From Castanea sativa (lineage: Eukaryota > Streptophyta > Magnoliopsida > Fagales > Fagaceae): 64,000 nucleotides of DNA. Below the pieces are notes generated by a model. The model did not search any database and had not been told where the DNA came from. It was given only the letters and a program-made list of their open reading frames with translations. A program made the position numbers and the translations under genes. Every line of letters starts with the position of its first letter. Within the stretch, counting starts at the first letter, position 1. Positions 11,344 through 23,411 of this stretch are shown one piece after another. The stretch spans positions 25,306,390 through 25,370,389 of the forward strand of contig NC_134016.1 of assembly GCF_040712315.1 (NCBI RefSeq), read 5' to 3'.

Positions 11344-12581
11344 GTGACCATCTATGGGGATACATTGACTATGCCTAAACTTGTTTGCAATATTGATTCT
11401 AAGAAAGAGCCTTTGACCTTGGATGGCTTCATGATTGAAAGGCCTGTTTCTAAAAAGACAGAAGGAGAAGTTAAGAAGATCCCAATAGACTTTGCTCTTT
11501 ATGGTAACAACAACGTAGTAGCAATGATGAGAAGAATGAACTACCTTCCGGGGATGAATTTGGGGAGGGCTATAAAGAAGCCAAATGTTCAAGACCTGAC
11601 GATCCCTACTACCACACCACCTTTTGGGCTAAGCTACAAGCCCACTGATGATGATTTTCTAGAGATGGAAGTGAGAAAGATGGCCCAAGCCAAGGCCAAA
11701 GCAAAAGGACTCCCTTTGAAACCCTACACTCCTACATTGAATGGGAGGTTTGTAAAAGCTGGAGAGAGTCAATGTTATTGGGGGTTCCCTAAACCGAGAT
11801 TTGATCCTATGACAAAGACAAGGGTACCTAGGTTCAAGACGCTACTTAATTGCTACAACAAGGCTCTAGAGTTGAAGATAGAAGACACAACGTGGGTTCC
11901 TACTGATTAGGCCAATTACATGGATCCTAATGCCATGACTACGCTTCTTGGAGATCCTATTTGCAACATTGAAGATGAAGAGTATTGGGACACTAGTCAA
12001 CATGCATTGAAGAGCCCTTACGAACTAAGAGCCCATAACAAAGTTGAGGAAGGGGGAGCAGCCCCTAGTGATGATGAAGATGAAAGTGATGACAAGAGTG
12101 ATAGTAGTAGTGACAGTGGCAGCAATGATAGTGAATATGATGATGATGACACATCACTGATAGTGATGACAATAGCAGTAGAATTTATGATATCCCATAC
12201 AGTGGTGATGATTGGGGTGAACCCCCTAGTGATAGAGAAGATGAAGATGCAGACCTATTCTACGAGGAATATGATAGTGATGTGGACTATTATGATCAAG
12301 ACATTGAAGATGACACCGAAGCTAACAGGTGGAGCGATACTGATAGTGATCAATATAGACTGGTAATTGTGTTAGAGAATGCAAGAGAGGAGAATGCACA
12401 AGCCAACCAAATGTACCATGAAGAATATCCCTATAGGTACCTTTCAGATTGGAGTGATATCACTAATGTTAGCTCAAGGTTTGGCCCTAGGTATGACAAG
12501 CATGGAAGAGAAGTTCTAGAATTAGAGTCGTATTATGATTCAGAACCAAGTTCACCCCTACTGAAGAGGAAGATGACATAG
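11344..12581 (+). pseudogene. Protease-RT linker, with acidic Asp/Ser tract
   Basis: A conserved linker of this Tat family contains NYLPGMNLGRAIKKPN, reminiscent of a G-patch, and KPYTPTLNGRFVKAG. A TAG at 11908 stands where Trp is expected before ANYMDP. From about 12060 to 12330 the frame is a highly acidic Asp/Ser repeat tract that slips frame. Its function is unknown. Remnants continue to about 13300. Confidence 0.7.
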
Positions 12582-13309
12582 ATGCCAGATTGGCCGCACT
12601 AGACCATAAGCTGATGGTCCACAGTCTCAGAATCATGACACTTGAGAATGTTGAACGTAGTCATGAGAGGGAAGAAGGAGGTGAGTTAGAGCATCTCCCT
12701 TAACCCACTGACTTAGGTAACGGGGGCAAGCACAACTTGTTTGATGAATGGATGGATAGCTTAGAGTGTTTGGATGCTTTTGTGACCGATAAGTCTACAG
12801 ACATGGAGATTGAAGAAGAAGATATAGATTATATGGATGTAGATCTCACAGTACTGATGTTAAGGGAAGAAGGAGCTTACTCGGAGCCATCTGCCATTGT
12901 GGAAGCTACGACCTAGTTGAAGAACTGGGCATGGGAGGGAGCCACCCATCCCATGGAGGACTCTGTAAGGAAGATCAAGACTGTCAAGTCAGTCACCTTT
13001 TTCGAGAGGATCAAGATCGCTGAGCCAGTCACCCCTGCCAAGACCATTGTTTCTATTTCTATTGAGTCTATTTCTGATAGTATTTCTCTTCTTGTTAAGT
13101 CTGTTTGTGATAGTTTTCCAATTGAGTCTGCTTTAGTTGAGTTTGTTGAGAACTCTTTTCCTTTTAATATGATTTCTGATTCTGGTTATTTGTTGGCTTT
13201 GAATGTTTTTAACTCTAAAATTGGTAAAGAAAATCTTAATAATAAGGAATTAAAACATGGATACCTTGAACCTATAAAAGAAGAAACCTAACCTATTAAC
13301 CTAAGATCT

Positions 13310-14330
13310 AAGGATGACCCCAAAATAATCTAAGTAGGCAATACCCTAACCACTTCAGAGAAAGATGCATTAGTGGCACTACTATTAGAATTCAAAGAGG
13401 TCTTTGCTTGGTCATATGAAGACATGCTTGGAATTGATACAGATATAGTACAACACGACATTCCAAAAAATCCAACCATGAAGCAGGTCAAGTAGAAGTT
13501 GAGAAGAATGAAGCTAGAGTGGACCCTCAAGATCAAGGAAGAAGTGGAGAAATAGTACAATGCTGGATTCCTAAGAGTGGTCAACTATCCAGAGTGGTTA
13601 GCTAATGTGATTCTAGTACCAAAGAAAGATGGGAAGGTCAGAATGTGTGTAGATTTTTAAGATCTAAACAAGGCCAGCTCGAAACATGACTTCCTTTCGC
13701 CTTACATTGATGTCCTGGTTAACAACACCATGGGTCATGCTCTGCTATCATTTATGGATGAATTTTTAGGTTATAACTAGACCAAGACAGCTCTAGAAGA
13801 CATGGATAAAACCCCTTTCATTACACCATGGGGGACATACTGCTACAATGTCATGCCATTTAGCCTTAAAAATGCTGGTGCTACTTACCAACGTGCAGCC
13901 ACCACTTTGTTACATGATTTGATCCATAAGGAAGTAGAAGTTTATGTTGATGACATGATAGTGAAGTCCAAAGACCGTGAAGGGCACATATTAGCTTTGA
14001 GGAAGTTCTTTGAAAGGATCCAGTTCTACAAGTTACGATTGAATCCCAAGAAATGCACTTTCGGAGTTACATCTGAAATGCTGTTAGGGATTATGGTAAG
14101 CCAAAGAGGAATAGAAGTTGATCTAGAAAAAGCCAAGGCAATAGTAGAGATGAAGCCTCGAAGAACTGAAAAGGAGATCTGAGGATTTCTAGGGAGAATC
14201 TAGTACATCAGAAGGTTCATAGCCCAGCTCACCATGACATGTGAACCAATCTTCAGATTGCTTAAGAAGGAAGTCCCTACAGTGTGAAATGAATAATGTC
14301 AAGAAACCTTTGAGAAGATTAAGAGTTATC
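13310..14330 (+). pseudogene. pol: Reverse transcriptase of Tat element 1
   Basis: RT family blocks are visible in order: VFAWSYEDMLGI, YPEWLANVILVPKKDGKVR, DLNKAS, NVMPFSLKNAGATYQR, the catalytic YVDDMIVKS (intact, about 13944-13970), and RLNPKKCTFGV. In-frame stops break it before and after, for example TAG after GYN near 13778 and TGA at 14180. These suggest decay of CAG and CGA codons. The enzyme copied the element RNA into DNA. This copy cannot. Confidence 0.9.
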
Positions 14331-14770
14331 CGATGAAACCACCAATACTTGTCCCACCAGCACCTGAAAAGCCATTGTTGTTGTATCTCACCTCTACAAA
14401 TACAACAATGGGAGCTCTACTTGCTCAATACCTCAAAAGACTAGGAAGGAGAATGCAACCTACTACATCAATAAGAAGATGTTGCCATATGAAGAAAAGT
14501 ATTCACCCTTAGAAAAGACATGTGTAACTCTTGTTTGGGCAACCTGCAAACTTAGACATTATATGCTTGCTTACAAGATTATGTTGATTGCGAGAATAGA
14601 TCCCTTGAAGTACTTAAGGGAAAAACTCGTGCAAGATGGGAAGACTGCCAAATGGGTCTTGCTTTTGTTAGAATTTGATATTAAGTATGTGACTCAAAAA
14701 TCTATGAAAGGGAGAGCAATTACCGATCATTTAGCCCATTGTTCACCAAAAGAAGCTGAAGAGATCCAAG
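14331..14770 (+). pseudogene. RNase H (first) of Tat element 1
   Basis: Following the RT, the sequence reads PEKPLLLYLTST and then, after a frameshift near 14440, YSPLEKTCVTLVWATCKLRHYM and the connection region to GRAITDHLA. This is the usual gypsy RNase H, lacking an intact frame. Confidence 0.8.
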
Positions 14771-15420
14771 GAGACTTTCTAGATGAAAATATCATGGGGA
14801 TTGAGGTAGAATCATGGAAGATGTATTTTGATGGAGCAACAAATCAAAACGGAAGTGGAATTGGAGTTCTCTTAATTTCACCAAAAGGGACACACGTTCC
14901 ATTTTTCGGCAAACTTAACCTCCCTGCCACCAATAATGCCACAAAATATGAAGCTTGCATTATGGGTCTACAAGCAGCCTTAGGCCTAAGAGTGAAGGAG
15001 TTGGAGGTATATGGAGATTCATCTTTAATAATCTCTCAAATTCATAATAAATGGAAGATCAAAGAAGAAAGACTTGTGCCTTATCATGAATGTCTTTAGA
15101 AATAGGCATCAAAATTCAGCAAGATCCGATGCTAGTATGTGCCAAGGATGCATAATCAAATTGCAAATGCTTTAGCAACTGTGGCATCCATGATGGATGG
15201 ACCGAAAGAGGAGAAAGCTAGACCGATAGTGTTGGAACAGAAAGAAGAACTAGCCTATTGCATGACAATAGAAGAAGGTGAGGGAAACAACGAGGAAGGT
15301 GAATGGTTTTCAGACATCCTACAGTACCTCAAGGATGGGACATACCCACCATCTAGAGACAAGAATGATCAATTGACCATCCGAAGGTTATCCACTAATT
15401 ACATTATTTGTGGTTAAAGA
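14771..15420 (+). pseudogene. Second, archaeal-type RNase H (aRNH)
   Basis: WKMYFDGATNQNGSGIGVLL, then YEACIMGLQAAL, EVYGDSSLIISQI and, after stops at about 15098-15130, RMHNQIANALAT show a second RNase H with the order D..E..D and an NxIANALA tail. Having two RNase H domains is diagnostic of the Tat lineage. An acidic spacer to integrase follows (to 15417). Confidence 0.85.
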
Positions 15421-16549
15421 CTTTATAGAAGATCATATGATGAAATTCATCTCCTTTGTGTAACCGCTAAAGAGGAACAACAGATAATTGAAGAGGTTCA
15501 TAAATTCAAGTTATGGGCCACATATAAATGCACACATACTATCAAGGAAGATAATGAGACAAGGCTAATATTGGACCACTATGGAAGCCGACTGTATGGC
15601 TCATGTTAAAAAATGTTATCAATGCCAAGTCCATGGAAATTTGAAACACATGCCGCCCATGCCACTACATATTATGACATCATCCTGGCCCTTCTCTACA
15701 TGGGGGATAGACATTATAGCGAAAATCCATCTGACTGCATCCAATTGCCATGAATTCATACTTGTTGCTATAGACTATTTCACTAAATAGGTAGAAGCTG
15801 CCTCCTACAAAGTTCTGAATTCAAGGATAGTTGCTCAATTCATCCAGACCAATATCATTTGTAGATATGGGGTACCACATGAGATTATCTCTGACAATGG
15901 GTTACATTTTAAAGGAGAAACAGAGAAGCTACTATGACAGTTCAACATTCAGCACCATAGATCTTCACCCTACCGTCCTCAAACTAATGGAGCAGTTGAG
16001 GCTACTAATAATAATATAGGGCGAATTTTGAAGAAGAGCACAAAGAATTACAAGGACTGGCACCTACAACTACCCTATGCACTCTAAGGGTACAGAACAT
16101 CAATCTGATCTTCCACAGGAGCCACTCCTTATTCATTGGTGTATGGGATGGAAGCAGTCCTTCCCATTGAAATAGGTGTCCAATCACTAAGGACAGTACT
16201 GGAAAGTGAAATCCCCGAAACGGATTGGTTGCAAAGCAGATATGACCAATTATGCATGCTGGATGAGAAAAGCCTAAAAGCCATGTATCACATTTAGGGA
16301 TACCAAAGGAGACTTAGGAAAGCTTTCGATAAGACAGTAAGAACCAGAGATTTGAAGTTAGGAGATCTAGTGTTGAAAGACATTCGAGCCCCGGTTCAAG
16401 ATGCAAATGGGAAGTTCAAGCGGAATTGGGCAGGCCCATACATTATCAAGCAGATATACTCTAGAGGAGCAGTAAGGTTGATGGACTTAGATGCAAGCCT
16501 TTTCACTGAGCCAACCAACATGGATCAATTGAAGAAGTACCATGTCTAA
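15421..16549 (+). pseudogene. Integrase of Tat element 1
   Basis: The zinc-finger remnant CYQCQVHG is followed by the catalytic core WGIDIIA (first Asp), ISDNGLHFKG (second Asp) and PYRPQTNGAVEATN, then a C-terminal region with LKLGDLVLKDI and KRNWAGPYII. The frame ends at TAA 16547-16549. Several in-frame stops (15788, about 15936, about 16084) disable it. Confidence 0.88.
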
Positions 16550-16604
16550 GGGGTCAGTTACAAACCAATCCATAAAAACAATAACAAAAAAATATATATA
16601 AAAA

Positions 16605-16805
16605 AGAGCTCGTTAGGCTGAAAACCCGAAAGGGCAGTCTAGGCAAAAATCAGAGCAAGAGAAAAAAGAAAAAAAAAAGAAAAGAAAAGGTAGGTAGAAA
16701 ACCTGACAGGACGACCCATGCAAAAGAATAGAAAAACAAGAGAGAGTGAGAGAGTCTGCTAGGTTGAAAACCTGAAAAGGCGGCCTAGGCAAAAATTAAG
16801 GCGAA
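16605..16805 (+). repeat. Three copies of a GGCTGAAAACC-type motif
   Basis: The core (G)TAGGCTGAAAACCYGAAAGG followed by GGCCTAGGCAAAAA occurs at about 16612, 16689 and 16759, separated by purine-rich DNA. It lies just after integrase. Its role is unknown. Confidence 0.6.
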
Positions 16806-17089
16806 TAAAAAAAAATCATTGAACTACGTGATAACCTAATCCTTCTATCCAAGTACGTAGGCAACCATGCATTGGTTCAGTCACAATTTCCCAAAACGCA
16901 CCATTTGCCCATTCCATTAAACCATGTCATTACACAAAAACCTAAACCCTAAGCCAAACCATAAAAAAGAAACCAAACCCCAAAAGCCTACACCATAGAC
17001 AGAATCTCTAACCTACAAATCCTAAATAATTCCTAAATAAGAGTTTTTACATCCACTTTTAAATAAACATGCTCAAAGCCAAAGAATAA

Positions 17090-17970
17090 GAAAGTCACTT
17101 TGTCTTCAGTCTTTCCTTTTTCTTCTGATCTTTAATTTCTTTTGCGTTAGGTGCTTCATCATCCTTGTATCTTCTTTTGAATTCATAGTTGTCTTTGTCA
17201 AGTCTTTCCCGATTGTCTCCGAGAAATTGTTCTCTCATAGCAACCCTCTCAGCTTCTTTGTCAACAATCTTGTCTACCAGCTAGTTAGAATATTTTGCAG
17301 TCATCCTGTGAAAGTGAACCTTGACAAAAAATTGGTTTACTCGGTCAGCCATCTCTAAACCCAATAGCATGTTCTTTACAGTAGTAGGATTTGTGTCCAC
17401 AGAAGAGAAGGGTCTTTTTCTTTTGCCACCAAGCATTCCTTGTTCATATTTAAATTGGCTCAAGAGACAAAACCGTGCCTCCTAGAGCAAAGTAAAAATT
17501 CTCCCACGAAGCATAAAGGCCAAACTAAAGTTTTTCTGCATATTGTCGACCATTCCATAAATGCGTTTGTCAATTAGTTGAGAGATAATTGCACGAAGAT
17601 TCACCATATGGCCTTCAATCATACTATTAGTAATGGAAGTATGAAGATCGATAGCATTAGACAAAGATTCCTTATGTTGGGATCACAAGAAACTGCAACA
17701 GATTTCCTGCTTGGATCATATCCCAGAATAGCGGAAAACTCTTCAATTGTCAAACAAAGTTCAATAGTGTTAAACCGAAACACATGGTCTTCCGGATCCT
17801 AGAATTTCACAGTAGCACGAAGAAACTCCCTCTTGATTTGACATTCCTCAAAGCCTAATTCCCTCTAGTTTGAAGGCTGTAAAATTGGTTTTGGTGCTGA
17901 AATCAAAGCTACGAACCCATCTGTTAATATCATGAATTGTTGGATGAGAAAAATTTTGATTGCTAGCCAT
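17090..17970 (-). pseudogene. Antisense cargo ORF 1, DUF7745-like
   Basis: The minus-strand frame begins MASNQNFSHPTIHDINRWVRSF at 17970, continues DPEDHVFRFN and IEEFSAILGYDPSRK, and later IEGHMVNLRAIISQLIDKR. It ends with a Lys/Glu-rich tail near 17090. I recall this as a plant-specific domain common in retrotransposon-borne proteins (DUF7745), but cannot check that here. A one-base frameshift near 17860 and a TAG in place of Trp before DPEDH show decay. Being antisense to the element transcript, it would need its own promoter. Confidence 0.6.
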
Positions 17971-18109
17971 AAATGACTTTTGCTCGTGATTATTGTGTTT
18001 TGCTAACTTTTATGCACGAGGAGGATTTATTTATATGAGCCACATCAATTCCCAATTATGTTTGAAATAGGTTTCATAGAGTTTGTAGCTAACTAGGAGA
18101 GTGTTTCAT

Positions 18110-18880
18110 GATCAAAAACGAAGTAAACAATTTTCAAAAAATGTGAAAGTGTGAAATACGCATTGGAAAAGCATGAGGAGTCGGCCCACCATGGTGTGAG
18201 CGTCATGATGTGGCTTAATGCAATTCAACACTCCAAAAGTGTCGAATGACACTCCAAAAGTGTCGAATGGCACCCAAAAGTTCCAAATGGCACTCCGCAT
18301 TCGCCAAGTGGCGCCCAACCCCTTGGGCTACACTCATGCAATTCCATGTAGTTTTACATTCTTGGGTAATTTTTAAAGACCATGTGACACTCAGAAAGAT
18401 TTTTTTAATCAAACTGGAACATTCTGACATATCTAACATTTTTGTTCTCAAAAAATTATCACCTACATCATTGTTTTCAAAATTGATAAAATCAAGTTTT
18501 TTTTAGACTCATGGATTTATGTTCCAAACTAGGGGCATTCGCCCATGCCTCATGTATTTTCAAAAAAAAAAAATGGAAAAAAAAAGAGACCATCATCATT
18601 TTTCTCAAGGAAAAAAATCATCATCATCAAGATTTCCAAAAATCATGCATTCCTTTTAAACTAGTGGCATTCGGCTCCACCTCATTTAAGTAAGTGTAGA
18701 TTCCAACAAAGCTAAGCAAGATAAGTTTAATTGGTACTACAGGATCTTATCAGGTGAATTCTAAACCTATCTTAGTTAAAGTCTCTACATGCTCTGAAGG
18801 GCAAAGAGCTAAAACATGGAAATTAATACAAGATTGTCTAAGGAACACTTCCTTTTTTTTTGCAAGAAAAATAAAAACAC
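18110..18880. other. Spacer between antisense cargo genes
   Basis: Contains short repeats of AGTGTCGAATG(A/G)CACTCCAAA near 18236-18270 and no conserved frame. Similar GGAGT..CAAATGACAC wording recurs in the LTR near 24000-24080. Confidence 0.4.
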
Positions 18881-21810
18881 AAGTCATACATCATTGTGAC
18901 TCCGAGTCCGAGTCCGCCTGCGTGAGGATCTTCTTGATCCACCTTTAGAGAAGCTGCCTTCAGTATTTCCTTCTTGACTCGAGAAAAAGCAAGAATCGTA
19001 TTGACGATTTTTAAGTTCGAGGTTCCTGCTCTTTTCCTATAAGGCTCTCCTAGTAATGTCAGCAGTTTCTATTCGATGTGCCTAAAAAGTCAGTAGAATC
19101 AAGTGTTAATTTTACCATTGAGCACAATTCAAGCAAGAGATACTCATAAAGCAACATGGCATACCTAGTTTGAATCATTGAGCACATATTGGGAGGATTG
19201 AGTGCGAACCAATGACTACAAGCCTCCAATCATTTGCATGCTTTCCTCCACAAGATCCACATTAACCTAAAGCACAAATCCACCAAATCACGAACCACCC
19301 AATAAGCCAAGAAGAAGTAAGGACAAAGAACTGAAAATTCAAGAACACACCAGATCGGGCCAAGGAACATTTGGCATGTGCTCTGGCCTATTCAAGGGCA
19401 TGAAACTATACGTTCCATCAGGAATCATCACATCGTATTACCATGCCGGAAAATGAGGATAAGTCTCCGCAAAGGAACTAGAAGAACTACCAGCATGATG
19501 AGGAGAAGGAATTTCTTCCTCTTAATCTCCCTCTTCCTCTCCTTCAAAAGGTAGAGGCTGAAAATCCAACATGCAAATTTTGGTCACCAAGCAAAAAAAT
19601 GGAAAGAATTGGCAAAATGAAGATTTGACTTTAGGAAAGAAAAGAAGTACCACTTGGTTAGCCAAGCAACCTTGCAGACGAGTTTTGATAAATTTAGAAT
19701 AAGATCCTGCTGTTCCTGGAACGACAAAGCCCACACGGGCCTAGGCAATCTCTTCATCAGTCAGAGAGTGAGCTAACCGGATGGAGGGGCAAGGAGGAAT
19801 TTGAATTGTTGTAGAAGGATAAACATGTTCAACTTGGGGCAACACCTGATCACCAAGATACCAATACTTTTCATGCCCACATTCAAAGAATACTTGGCAG
19901 CCATTCAATTCTAGAGACCGCTCACACTCAGCATACCCCTCACATCTAGCCCAAGGATTTAAGTTCATCTAAAAAATCACAAAAATGAGCTCAAGAAGAG
20001 AAGAGACTAAATCATAACCAAGTGCCGAAGATTTAAAAGGAGAAGGAAGAAAGAACTCACATCATCAATGATCAGATTGTCAATCACCAAGCGTCAAATC
20101 TCCAAAGAACGCCTGGAGAGTATAGACAAACGTTGTTTGGGCAACCAATGAAGATATCTAGGAAAAATACCAGTAACCTCCTCCAAAATTTTTGGACCAA
20201 CCCCAAAATACTCATACATCCAAACCTGAAAACTTCACAACACCATTACCACAAAACCAAAATAATTTCCCAAAACTTACACATAGCCAATTTTTTTTTT
20301 TTCCCAAACCTCACATACCATTCAAATGGAGCCCCACCCAAGCTTGAAAGACTCCGCCTAGAGAGTTGGGTCATGAAGTGCATCAAAGTGGCATAAGCCA
20401 TGCCCTCAGTCATAATTCCGAATTTGTCCAACTCTTTTCAAGCTTTCTAGGTAGCACAAATTCACTGTACTGCCTATATCCGGACACAAAAAACTTCCAA
20501 CAAAAAGGAGTATAAACATACAAGCACCTTTTGTCGCAGTCTCATAATGAGGAATACTTTCACATAGCCAAGACAAAGAGATATTGTTACTCCTCATTCT
20601 AGAAGGCACTACACCTAGAAGTTTTTTGAGTTCGGCTAAAGTAAAGGAATCATTGACAAGAATTTTTTCATCACCCAACCTCAGACCAGTGATAATAGAG
20701 AAGTCATAAGGTGTCAACATTACCTCCCCTATGCATGGAAAGTGGAAGGTACATGTAGGGTCCTAGAAACGTTCGGCCAAGGCAAGAAGTAACTGGAGCT
20801 CCCTGTATTCATGCGTCTCATGATTTAACAAAGTTTCGAAGAAAATGCCAAAGCCTGCTTCATTTATAATGTTTTTGATGCTAGGAGACAATGCTACCCA
20901 TGTACTTTTCGACATTTGGAGACTACCTCGACTCTTAAGACTCTGCAACACTCATCAATTTCTATGACTAAAACCCACATGACCAAACAAGTTCCATAAA
21001 AAAATATTCTCACAACCAATGCCCTACCACCACAAAAGAAAACCAAGGCCCCACCAAAATTTTACCGCAATCAAAATTTTTCACATGTCCATACACAACT
21101 ATCAAATTTTTCCATAGCGAAAAAAAAAAAAAAAAAATCTCACAAGCTTATACACAAATAAATTCTCACATAGCCAAAATCATATCCACACAAATTTTCC
21201 AAGAACCAACATCACATGCCCAACAAAATTCTTTCAAAATTTCATGTCCATAAAATTTTTCCATGTCCAAAAAAATATTTTCCATACCCATAAATTTACC
21301 CACAAAATTTTGTCATGTTCATAAAACAAAGTTTACACATGCCAATAAACTTTTTTCATATCTATCGTGTACACATTCACATAAACATACCACCAACTTT
21401 TTTTTTATAATGCCAATACTCCAAAAATTCATCCATCAACATCAATATCTACCTACATTGTCAAAAATCCATAAGCCACCCACATTATCCAAATTGCACC
21501 ATGATCACAAAAATAATACTTCAAGAATGCTTCAAAGCCAATATTTTCCAACATAACCAATCAAACAATGCTCCAAATTTCAAACAACCAAATGACAATA
21601 TCTCACCATGAAACCTTCAATAAAACATGCAACAACATTTTTTCCAAGCAAAGAAACCAAAGAAAAACTGACATTGGTGTCTACATGACAATATAGAGCA
21701 TGGGTCCTAGGGTCTTGACGAAGTCCATCCTCCTCATATCAATCAAATGCTGAATTATATTTCTTACCATGAAAAGTAAGAAAAGAAAGTTCTTTGGAAG
21801 AAGAAGCCAT
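18880..21810 (-). pseudogene. Antisense cargo gene 2: plant mobile domain (PMD) protein
   Basis: Minus-strand start MASSSKELSFLTFHGKKYNS at 21810. After a probable intron (acceptor TGCAG near 20944) comes the PMD core: INEAGFGIFFETLLNHE, FHFPCIGEVMLTPYDFSIITGLRLG, then WLCESIP and MAYATLMHFM. A second intron (donor GTATGT, acceptor TTTTCAG near 20228) precedes VWMYEYFGVGPKILEEVTG. Later blocks are at 19968-19522 and 19455-19365. TAG replaces Trp after ERF and TGA replaces Trp after NYD. PMD proteins of the MAIN/MAIL type are plant nuclear proteins linked to transposon silencing, and PMD copies are also known inside retrotransposons. This one is broken. Confidence 0.75.
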
Positions 21811-22633
21811 CTTGATGCAAAGAAAAATGGATTTGGAAAATGGATTTTCACCAAAATGGGTGTGTGATGAAAATATTGATGGAGATGGATGAGGGAAACT
21901 TGAGGGAAATATTGATGGAGATGGATGAGGGAAACTTGAGTAGCTTAGAAAATTATTTTTTGTGAGAAGAAATGATGAGATGAAGAAGAAAATTCAAGGG
22001 GAAGAAGAGAGTGAATAGTAACAATGGAGGAAGAGAGGTAGAGAAAGATGAAAAAAAAAAAGAGAGAGAGACAAAGGGAAGTGGGGGGCCAAAATTTCAG
22101 CCCCCACACACTTAAGCTCAGCCATAGCTGAGTCAACTCAGTTAAACTAAGTTGACTCAGTCAACCCAAAAAAAAAATCTTTTTCCAAAGTTTGCAAGTA
22201 TCTTTTAAAAATCCAAGTTTTCAATTCAAAATTTTCATTCCCAAAATTTCAAATTTCCATTCTCAATGCCCAAATTTTAAACTGAAATCTTTAGTTAAAA
22301 AAAAAAAAATCAAACCTTAGATTTCATGATCAAAATCCCAAGCCTCAATTTTTAAAATTCTAAGGCTCAAAATTTCAGATTTTAAGTTCTGGATTTTAAG
22401 AAAAATTTCTAGGTCCCAAAGGTCTCGAAATTTGAAATAAAAATTTCAAAACTTCCAAGTTTCAAAAATCAAATGTTTCTCAAAAGAAAAATCTTTTGTC
22501 AATTAAACTTTTCTTGGTAAAGTTCAAATCAATAGTGAGCAAATGACAAATTTCAGAAGTAGTCAGACCATGAAGCATCTATCAGTTAGAGTCTAACTCT
22601 AAATTTTGACTTTTTTTGCAAAAAGCAAATCCA
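21811..22633. other. Probable upstream region of the antisense PMD gene
   Basis: The region upstream (on the minus strand) of the PMD start is purine-rich near 21890-22085 with a short direct repeat (GGAAACTTGA.. / GATGGAGATGGATGAGG twice at 21879-21933). The rest is AT-rich with AAATTTC words. I see no clear TATA box. Confidence 0.4.
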
Positions 22634-23130
22634 AGATCAAAGTAGATGAAGACCTTTGATCCCCATTTCAACAATCTCAAATTGGAGTAGAGGAGGACCT
22701 TTGATCAACGTTACATTTCCAGATCAAAGTAGAGGCTTTCAACAATTCCAAATCAAAGCAGGGGAGGACCTTTGATCGACATTTCAACAATTCCTGATCG
22801 AAGTAGAGGAGGACCTTTGATTGACATTCCATCCCATTCCAGATTAAAGTAGAAGAGGACCTTTGATCGTCATTCAATTCCAAATCAAAGTAGATGAAGA
22901 CCTTTGATCGTCGTTCAATTCCAGATCGAAGTAGAGGAGGACCTTTGATCGACATTCCATCCCATTCCAAATCGAAGTAGAAGAGGACCTTTGATCACCA
23001 TTCAATTTCAAATCTAAGTAAAGGAAGACCTTTGATCGACATTCCATCCCATTCCAGATCAAAGTAGAAAATGACCTTTAATCGCCATCCCACTCCAGAT
23101 CAAAGTAGAAGAAGACCTTTGACCATTATC
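22634..23130 (+). repeat. Tandem array of about 12 hairpin-prone units
   Basis: The unit averages about 41 bases and varies in length. Its core is GATCAAAGTAGAGGAGGACC followed by TTTGATCGACATTCCAT. Inside each unit GATCAAAG and CTTTGATC face each other around an 11-base loop, so each copy can fold. Tandem arrays in the region before the 3' LTR are known in Tat/Ogre elements. The array translates openly on the minus strand only because it is repetitive. I do not call it a gene. Confidence 0.88.
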
Positions 23131-23411
23131 CCAGACAACTCCATTTTCAAGATCAAGATAGAAAAGTCCTTTTGGTCACCCTAATGGCAAAGAATCATGT
23201 CCAGAGTCATTAACTACCAGCTAAGTCTGGTATTTTCTTTTCTTTTTTTTTTTTGGTCAAAAGATAAGGCTAGATTTGTATTCCAAGGTTTTAGGCTTGA
23301 GGGCTAGGTAATCTTTGAAAATTCGACGTAAATTAAATCATGGTCACTGAAATTAGTGTCTTTATTTTACATTGACATTCACTTTTCAAGCTCTGTCAAT
23401 GAGGGGCATTC

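Noticed and set aside
22677..23062. Minus-strand open frames over the tandem array
   Set aside because: They are open only because the repeat unit lacks stops in those phases. The protein is a repeat of the same words with no known fold.
22634..23130. CRISPR-like regular repeat array
   Set aside because: Units are adjacent tandem repeats with variable length and no unique spacers, inside a plant retrotransposon. The genome is eukaryotic.
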